This document shows positions 57,979 through 64,000 of a DNA stretch of 64,000 bases, piece after piece. The DNA is from a virus. The DNA is taken from the IMG/VR virus record IMGVR_UViG_3300012582_000004, positions 62,001-126,000 of that record. One strand, 5' to 3'. The notes beneath the pieces are model-generated. The model saw nothing but the letters and a program-made list of their open reading frames with translations, ran no database searches and was not told the DNA's origin. Positions within the stretch are counted from its first letter, which is position 1, and each line of letters begins with the position of its first letter. A program made the position numbers and the translations under genes.

Positions 57979-59523
57979 TTACTTTTTTGGTATTGTGGGT
58001 GTTGGTGATGATGGTGTATTAGTATCAGAAATATACTGATCATAATCAGGATTCATTCGCCAATCTTCATAAATATAGACGCGGCCTCTACCCGCATTAA
58101 ATATTCTTTCTAATTCGTTCCTACCTCTATGTCTTGCAGATTTGAGCGTGTATGTACAAGTAAATGTATTTGGAAAATCATTATATCCCAATTCTTTTCC
58201 CAATTCAAGTTTAGATGACTCTACAATTAAATCACCACATGATACAATAGGGTTTTTTGGATTACCTATAGTAACATGCCATGTACCAGAAGGCATACCA
58301 GTATCATATGCTAATGCACCTTTTAACGATTCTCTATATGTACTTATAAATTGTTTTATTGCTTTATCAGTAACTTTAGATAAAGTACCCGATGGATTTT
58401 TTGCTATATTAGAAACATTAGCTATAATTTCATTTGATGTTTTTGTATAAGTATCTTTTACCTTACTAAAAAATTCCTTCATAGCTTTTTCAAAATTTTC
58501 AAAATTTATTTGAAATTCACCATTAATTAAATTTGTAATTAATTCGTTATTAGTTAAAAATTTAATAGGGTATTTAAACTCTGACACAGATGTGCCCATT
58601 CTTAAAGAATTTGAAATTAAATCTATTATAGCAATACCTGGATCAACATTATTGATATATCTCATTTCATATTCAAAGCTTAAACTTGGAAAAGATATGC
58701 TACTTACAATATTAGCTTTACCTGGACCAGTACTTCTTTTTTTAGAACCTGTAACTAAATTTGGATTACCTTCTATTGATCTTCCTAAAAATTCAACACC
58801 ATCTATTCTAACAAAATCACCACCCAATGTATCTAATAATGCACCTAAAATAGAACTGTCGAAGTTATTACTGCCAGTTTTTATAGAATTTCCACCTTTT
58901 ACATCTTTTTCAATTTGAGAGAATGCATCTGATATTGGACCACTATCTTCCCATCCTTCATTAAATGTTAATGATAACGGTGTTTCATCTGGTTTTAACC
59001 ATGTTATCATTGTAGCTAAAGGTTGAGTATATAAATAAGCATTTGAATTTGTATTACTATTCTTAACTTGAAAATCAAATAAATTATCTGGTACACCATT
59101 TTTAAATCTTCTTAGTATAATTAATCTATTATTAGGAAAATAGCCTATATTTCTACAATACACAAAATCTTGATACCTTAATTGAAGTGATGGATATTTT
59201 TCACTCCATTTTACTAAATGTTGAATAGACAACCCATCAGTTTCATCAATTTCCGTATCACCTTCTACTGGTACATTTAATTGTGTTATCTTATTAGGTA
59301 TAAATTTACCACTAGCATCTCTTTTAAAATCTTCCCATGGTTCATTTCTTACATATCTCGCATAATCTATAATAGCATTTCTTTGGAATAATGATTTATT
59401 ACCACTTAAATTTATAGTGCCTGATGATGAATTACCATTTCTAGATAAATTCTTTTTAATTTGGTCACCACTTAAATTATCATTAAAGTCAAATTTGCCT
59501 AAATCAGATAAACTATCAGCCAT
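57979..59523 (-). CDS. Tail-tube/baseplate-tube-like protein (T4 gp48/gp54-type), 514 aa
   Basis: The C-terminal about 120 residues carry a tube-like core: GTWHVTIGNPKNPIVSCGDL, KELGYNDFPNTFTCTYTLKS, RGRNELERIFNAGRGRVYIY. Upstream are a long N-terminal region with LVKWSEKYPSLQLRYQDFVY, and a helical region (about 330-400). Size and position next to gp53- and gp27-like genes fit a protein that starts or caps the tail tube. Which T4 protein it equals cannot be settled here. A late-type motif precedes it. Confidence 0.68.
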   Translation of the reverse strand: MADSLSDLGKFDFNDNLSGDQIKKNLSRNGNSSSGTINLSGNKSLFQRNAIIDYARYVRNEPWEDFKRDASGKFIPNKITQLNVPVEGDTEIDETDGLSIQHLVKWSEKYPSLQLRYQDFVYCRNIGYFPNNRLIILRRFKNGVPDNLFDFQVKNSNTNSNAYLYTQPLATMITWLKPDETPLSLTFNEGWEDSGPISDAFSQIEKDVKGGNSIKTGSNNFDSSILGALLDTLGGDFVRIDGVEFLGRSIEGNPNLVTGSKKRSTGPGKANIVSSISFPSLSFEYEMRYINNVDPGIAIIDLISNSLRMGTSVSEFKYPIKFLTNNELITNLINGEFQINFENFEKAMKEFFSKVKDTYTKTSNEIIANVSNIAKNPSGTLSKVTDKAIKQFISTYRESLKGALAYDTGMPSGTWHVTIGNPKNPIVSCGDLIVESSKLELGKELGYNDFPNTFTCTYTLKSARHRGRNELERIFNAGRGRVYIYEDWRMNPDYDQYISDTNTPSSPTPTIPKK

Positions 59524-59534
59524 TTGTTTAAATA

Positions 59535-59553
59535 CTTTTTTTTATATATTAAA
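59535..59553 (-). promoter_or_regulatory. Candidate phage late promoter
   Basis: Minus-strand TTTAATATATAAAAAAAAG, 12 bases before the tube-like gene start; the tail after the core differs from other copies. Confidence 0.5.
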
Positions 59554-59602
59554 TAAAACATTGATGTTAATTTTAGCTATAATAACAGAAAAATAGAATA
59601 TC

Positions 59603-59860
59603 ATGAAAACATACGATGAAATGAACTCCTATATAGGGGAATTATGTGAATATAGTAAATCTCTATCGGATTTAACTATAGATGAATTAAATGAGTTCAT
59701 TAACAACTTTACAATCTTAGAAAAAGGTGAGAAAATGCTTTTACTTGAAATGATTATAGATAACATATCAGAAACAGAATTAAAAAATAAAACTTATTAT
59801 ACATTCCTTCAAAATGAAGAGATTGTGTCATTATTGAGAGAAATGTTGGATGAGTTGTAA
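59603..59860 (+). CDS. Hypothetical protein (85 aa)
   Basis: Acidic helical protein, no family recognised. An isolated rightward gene inside the leftward baseplate cluster. No obvious promoter beyond AT-rich sequence. Confidence 0.55.
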   Translation: MKTYDEMNSYIGELCEYSKSLSDLTIDELNEFINNFTILEKGEKMLLLEMIIDNISETELKNKTYYTFLQNEEIVSLLREMLDEL

Positions 59861-59877
59861 TGGTAAAATAAAAAAAA

Positions 59878-60279
59878 TCAATAATTCTTTATAATTTGAG
59901 AGTGAGAAAAAGAATCCAATTCTTCTAATACCGTATTTAACCAATTGGTCCCTACAAATTCTTCAAAAAATAAAAGTAAATTAAAATTTTGTTCTTCTGA
60001 CAAAACATTCTTTAACTCTAAAAGTTTTATAACATCTAATTGAGGGTTATAAAAATTTGGAATATAATAAACATCTTTCTTTTTTTCTTTGGCGAGTTGA
60101 ATTTTCTTCCATATTAAAACTTTAAAAAAAGCAATCGCGTCAGAATCATCAACATTAATTTTTTCTTCTTCTAAAATTTTCTTAATGTCAATAACATACT
60201 TATTTCTTATTTTATTTACTTTAAAATACTTATCAATTTTCTTCCTTGTTTTAACAAAGCATAAATAAAAAGACGACAT
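59878..60279 (-). CDS. Hypothetical protein (133 aa)
   Basis: Basic N-terminal half (VKTRKKIDKYFKVNKIRNKY), helical and acidic C-terminal half (SEEQNFNLLLFFEEFVGTNW). No family recognised; resembles an isolated lid or assembly-chaperone-like helical domain. It follows a small gene by three bases on the same strand. Confidence 0.55.
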   Translation of the reverse strand: MSSFYLCFVKTRKKIDKYFKVNKIRNKYVIDIKKILEEEKINVDDSDAIAFFKVLIWKKIQLAKEKKKDVYYIPNFYNPQLDVIKLLELKNVLSEEQNFNLLLFFEEFVGTNWLNTVLEELDSFSHSQIIKNY

Positions 60280-60282
60280 ATA

Positions 60283-60441
60283 TTACTTTGTAATTATTTT
60301 TTTAAATACAGAAGTAATATCAATATTATAATTAATTTTCATACCGTATTTATCTTTAATTCTGTCCTTCGTAGCTATTTCTCCAAGATTTTTTTTATAA
60401 CCAAATTGGAAAGATAGTACACAATTTTGTAATTTTAACAT
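60283..60441 (-). CDS. Small hypothetical protein (52 aa)
   Basis: Frame from ATG 60441 encodes MLKLQNCVLSFQFGYKKNLG and a basic C-terminus. It fills the gap between two leftward genes with short spacers, which supports it being real. Function unknown. Confidence 0.5.
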   Translation of the reverse strand: MLKLQNCVLSFQFGYKKNLGEIATKDRIKDKYGMKINYNIDITSVFKKIITK

Positions 60442-60473
60442 ATGTTATATATCCGCAATTATTGCGTCTCTGA

Positions 60474-61412
60474 CTATTTTATTAAAAATGTAAATGTGTT
60501 TTTTACTGGTATTGCATTAGATACTTTTTCTATTTCTATTGTTCTGTATCCCTCTTCAAAACCTAAATCTAAAGGCAATTCTGTTTTACCAGCTTCTAAA
60601 GTAAATATTTTATTCTGCCCTTTTATACGTATTTCGATATTCTTTAATGATGGACTTCCTATCTTAACCCGTAATGGATCAGGTAATAAAATTAACTCTG
60701 GTGCATAATTAGCTCTAGTTAAAGATTGTGTAAATAAAATATGCCCTTCAACACAAACATTGAAAGTTTTAGTATTTTCCCAAATATAAGGCAATTCTGT
60801 TTGTCCCTTTGATATTAAAAAATCATTGCTATTTACGGATATAACCAAATCATAATTACATGGTTTATTAAGTCTCACACCATATGTCATTTTAGTCAAT
60901 CTATTAGGGAATTTTTCATAATCAATAACCATATTAGAATATAAAACGCCATTTATTCTAAAATTAATAACTTTATAATCATTAATTAAATAATGAAAAA
61001 TATGAGATGATACTGAACGGTTTACTTCTACAACTTTATTAATATCACCGTCTATAACAATTTTATGTGTAGATTTAATATTGTTTATATTTAATTGTAA
61101 TGTTATTACACCCTTTAAATAAGACAATATCGGGTATATTTCTACAAATTCTTTTTGTTTTAATTCTGTTGTTAACGATAGATTAAATATAATAGATTCA
61201 TTTTTTTCTTTAACAAATATTTTATAATCTGTATTATCATCTATCACATTAATATCAAATTCTATTTGCTGATTTAATCTTACAAAAGATATCTCAGTCT
61301 TAGAATTATTAATTATCAAAAAGATTTTAATATTTTCTAATAAGGGGCTGTCCTTTAACAAACATATATGATTTACACCATAATAAATATTAGAATTTTC
61401 TATACTCCACAT
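60474..61412 (-). CDS. Hypothetical beta-rich virion-type protein (312 aa)
   Basis: Strand-rich throughout with weak internal repetition of about 100 residues (each ending in a KGQTELPY- or AGKTELPL-like turn). No cysteine clusters or enzymatic motifs. A near-perfect late-type promoter and its place downstream of the WxxG-repeat protein gene suggest a tail or fibre component. Confidence 0.6.
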   Translation of the reverse strand: MWSIENSNIYYGVNHICLLKDSPLLENIKIFLIINNSKTEISFVRLNQQIEFDINVIDDNTDYKIFVKEKNESIIFNLSLTTELKQKEFVEIYPILSYLKGVITLQLNINNIKSTHKIVIDGDINKVVEVNRSVSSHIFHYLINDYKVINFRINGVLYSNMVIDYEKFPNRLTKMTYGVRLNKPCNYDLVISVNSNDFLISKGQTELPYIWENTKTFNVCVEGHILFTQSLTRANYAPELILLPDPLRVKIGSPSLKNIEIRIKGQNKIFTLEAGKTELPLDLGFEEGYRTIEIEKVSNAIPVKNTFTFLIK

Positions 61413-61425
61413 TTAAAATTTGTTA

Positions 61426-61443
61426 TTTAGAGTATATATTAAA
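61426..61443 (-). promoter_or_regulatory. Candidate phage late promoter
   Basis: Minus-strand TTTAATATATACTCTAAA, the best example of the shared motif together with 15241, 14 bases before the virion-type gene. Confidence 0.6.
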
Positions 61444-61488
61444 AAAATAATTATTAATAGAAAAAAATGTCTTATATCATCTATTCTC

Positions 61489-64000
61489 TTATTCACCATA
61501 GATACCATTATCTACAACACCATTTAAGAATATACCACCTTTCCATAATCCATTTGAAAATAATCCCATATCAAATATACCACCCAACCATGTTCCATTT
61601 GACCAATGTGAAACCACAAATGGGCCTTCTACATAACCTAAGTTAGTTAATGCTATTGATTCTTTAGTAAACGAAATTTCATTTACTAATGTATAATCAT
61701 AACAAGAAGGAAGAGGTGTTGGTGATGGTGGTGAAACCGATGGCACTAAATTTGTTGTGATTAGAATTGTATAATCATCAATTATATCTATAACTTCATG
61801 TTTTACTGGTTTAGTATTATACCCCAAATCTTCTGCTTTAGAATCAACAACATCTGTAATAATTGGATTACCTATTATCGTAAAACTATTCTTTAATCCA
61901 TTTATTGTTTTAAAGTAGTGTGGTTTCTTGAATTTTATTTCAATTGTTCCACCATATACTAAATAGAAAGATTCTATTTCCATATCAGATAACCAATAAC
62001 CATTATACCATACGCCATTATTAAAACGTCCCATTTTCCAAATACCACCATAGAAATCACCTTTATCCCACACACCGTTATACCATGTAGAATTTGCATA
62101 ATTAATGGATGCTATAGTTTTACCATTTACATCAATAGTTAATCCTGAATGGAATTCACCACCTTTCCACCAACCATATTCCCATATTGCTTTATGTAAT
62201 AAAGATGCTTTAGTACCAAATCTTGATTTAACTCTAACTGTTTGATCCCAAATACCATTTTCCCAAACACCATTTTCAAAATCTCCACCAAGCCATGTTC
62301 CATAATGCCATATAGACGGGAACATTGATTCTGAGAAAGTTCCTGATAACCATGTTCCTCCAAAAAATTCACCCCCCATAAATGTACCATTGTACCATGT
62401 ACCATCAAGAAATTGACCATTGTACCATAATCCATCATATCTATTTCCTTTATTAAATGTACCATTGTACCACGTGCCATTATAAAAATTACCTGAACCA
62501 AATAATCCTTTATACCAAATTGAATTTGATGCATCATCACCTGGTATAACTTCAATTAAGTTAAAATTATTAATTGTTCTATATGAATAAAAATCACCTT
62601 TTATCCATTCAATATTAAATGCTCTACCTGAATACCATGTACCATCTTCCCAAATTCCACATAACCAATCACCTTGATACCAAACAAGTCCTTTATCATT
62701 TTCTCCAATAATAGCATTGCGCATATCAGCATTTAATATCCAGTAATATTTCTTCTCTAGTTGTTGTAATGTTAAACCATCGACTAAACGATAATTATAC
62801 TTTTCAATGTCAATATTTTTTAATATTAATCTATTCGAATCAACACCTAAATTTTTAGGCTCTACTGATATTGCTTTCTTAAATATTTTATCAATACCTA
62901 ATTCGTGTAAATCAACTGGGCGATAATATAAATTAGGATCAGTTTTCCAATCTATAATATTTATATTCCAATCGCTATCATTATCTAAATACACAACAGC
63001 AGATATATTATTTCTAATGTTAACATCATTTAAAATATATGGTGCGTATGCTGTAGCAGTCTTAGTTTGATTAAAATATGAATTATTAAAGAATTCTACA
63101 CCATTTGTTCCACCATTTGGTAATGGGAACATTAAATCATCTGTAAATTCTAAGTCTTGACTTATTTCTTTTAGTGTATTTCTAGTTCTTAAAGAAACTG
63201 TCGTAGATGAATCATGTAATTTATTTTCTAATTCATAATTAAAATGTAATACATATCTCTTTTTATCAGGATACTTAGAATAAGATATTATTTCTATTTT
63301 AGATAAATATGTTCTTCTAACTGATTTAGCACCTCTTACAATATCAATGAATGTACCTGGTACAAAATTTAATGCATCTATTAAATCATTACCTATATAA
63401 ATTTTATTACCTACAATAGTAAATTCTTTGAATTCATTTAGATTATTTCTTAATAAATTATTATATGTGAAATTATGTGATGGCAAATTAAACGAGTAAT
63501 TTTCATCGAATATTGGATTAATATTATTCAAGAATGATATTAAATCATACTTAGGACCATACACGACATCTTCACTATAAGCTATAGGATAGATAGTTTC
63601 TGAACCATTAATACCAACTTTTAAATAAGATTCTAAATTGTAATATTTAGTTAAATCATTTACAAATCCTTCGACATAAATATTATCAGATTTATTAACA
63701 TCGAGTATATATGACTGTGCTAACAAATGTTCAGAAAATACTTCTTCTAAATGAAGTAAATTACCATTAAAATAATTTAAGTTTTTTAATAATAATTTAG
63801 AGCCATAACGAGCATCTTCTATAATATCTTGTTCAAATAATGTCCATAAAGTTATCGTTTGATTAACTACATTGTAATCTCTAACAATAAAATTATCACT
63901 CAATATTAATATACCACATTCAACTTGTATATCATTTAATGTTGATGTTGGTAATACATTTTCAGCTTCGTAATTATTAATAGTTAACAAAACAACATTC
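61489..64000 (-). CDS. Large virion protein with GxWxxG pentad repeats, 5' end outside the window
   Basis: The frame is open to the right edge, so the N-terminus is missing; at least 836 residues are visible. The first about 450 residues are a mixed alpha/beta virion domain. From about residue 440 come roughly 30 five-residue units of the form G-x-W/F-x-x, for example GTWYNGTFNKG and GGTWLSGTFSE, interrupted once by a globular insert near residue 680-760. The regular glycine and aromatic spacing predicts a beta-helical or MORN-like stalk, as in tail fibres. The repeated DNA is rich in ACCATGTACC-type words. Confidence 0.72.
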   Translation of the reverse strand, partial: NVVLLTINNYEAENVLPTSTLNDIQVECGILILSDNFIVRDYNVVNQTITLWTLFEQDIIEDARYGSKLLLKNLNYFNGNLLHLEEVFSEHLLAQSYILDVNKSDNIYVEGFVNDLTKYYNLESYLKVGINGSETIYPIAYSEDVVYGPKYDLISFLNNINPIFDENYSFNLPSHNFTYNNLLRNNLNEFKEFTIVGNKIYIGNDLIDALNFVPGTFIDIVRGAKSVRRTYLSKIEIISYSKYPDKKRYVLHFNYELENKLHDSSTTVSLRTRNTLKEISQDLEFTDDLMFPLPNGGTNGVEFFNNSYFNQTKTATAYAPYILNDVNIRNNISAVVYLDNDSDWNINIIDWKTDPNLYYRPVDLHELGIDKIFKKAISVEPKNLGVDSNRLILKNIDIEKYNYRLVDGLTLQQLEKKYYWILNADMRNAIIGENDKGLVWYQGDWLCGIWEDGTWYSGRAFNIEWIKGDFYSYRTINNFNLIEVIPGDDASNSIWYKGLFGSGNFYNGTWYNGTFNKGNRYDGLWYNGQFLDGTWYNGTFMGGEFFGGTWLSGTFSESMFPSIWHYGTWLGGDFENGVWENGIWDQTVRVKSRFGTKASLLHKAIWEYGWWKGGEFHSGLTIDVNGKTIASINYANSTWYNGVWDKGDFYGGIWKMGRFNNGVWYNGYWLSDMEIESFYLVYGGTIEIKFKKPHYFKTINGLKNSFTIIGNPIITDVVDSKAEDLGYNTKPVKHEVIDIIDDYTILITTNLVPSVSPPSPTPLPSCYDYTLVNEISFTKESIALTNLGYVEGPFVVSHWSNGTWLGGIFDMGLFSNGLWKGGIFLNGVVDNGIYGE

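Overview
The window looks like a 64 kb internal piece of a large, very AT-rich tailed-phage genome (T4-like contractile tail, probably a jumbo myovirus) that infects a Bacteroidetes host, most likely a flavobacterium. The phage case rests on baseplate genes resembling T4 gp6, gp5, gp27, gp53 and tube-like proteins, a split type II topoisomerase resembling T4 gp39/gp52, a class I ribonucleotide reductase, a homing endonuclease, and densely packed small ORFs with ATGA overlaps. The host case rests on promoters of the Bacteroidetes form TTTG-N19/20-TAnnTTTG, start sites without clear Shine-Dalgarno sequences, signal peptides ending in FSQ or FGQ, a bS21 ribosomal protein, and metabolic genes that look like Bacteroidetes chromosomal genes.

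Layout. 1-9.1 kb: end of ribonucleotide reductase, a lytic-transglycosylase-like protein, topoisomerase subunits, an RNase R-type exoribonuclease. 9.1-20.6 kb: mixed accessory genes, including a CPBP intramembrane protease, class I fructose-1,6-bisphosphatase, an ArgA-like acetyltransferase, a cREC-type receiver protein, an ECF-like sigma factor, a TibC-like protein glycosyltransferase, a methyltransferase and a DnaQ-type exonuclease. 20.6-21.1 kb: two unusual tRNA-Glu-like genes with host-type promoters. 21.2-33.6 kb: GT2 glycosyltransferase, NusG-like factor, T5orf172 protein, SAK-type HAD protein, rhomboid protease, M42/M28-like peptidase, spanin-like overlapping pair, Ndk, an ALDH7 dehydrogenase, a 2H phosphoesterase, bS21. 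33.6-46.4 kb: large virion or baseplate proteins, a DUF723 homing endonuclease, a PIN/NYN-like protein, and three large paralogues of unknown function. 46.6-64 kb: VOC protein, then a mostly leftward baseplate cluster interrupted by an OmpA-like virion protein and a small host-promoter-driven module (HTH, GNAT, secreted CAP protein).

Two promoter classes appear. Host-type promoters sit before accessory genes and tRNAs. A separate motif, roughly TTTAATATATAnnnTAAA, precedes most virion and capsid-targeted genes and is a good candidate for a phage late promoter, possibly read by the phage's own sigma factor. Several proteins share a short N-terminus ending in (I/V/L)xE, like the T4 capsid-targeting sequence, which suggests they are packaged in the head and cleaved by the prohead protease. 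bS21, the NusG-like factor, the sigma factor, RNase R and the odd tRNAs point to heavy reprogramming of host gene expression. FBPase, ALDH7, ArgA-like GNAT, Ndk and RNR point to metabolic reprogramming.

All identifications were made by reading motifs; no database search was run.
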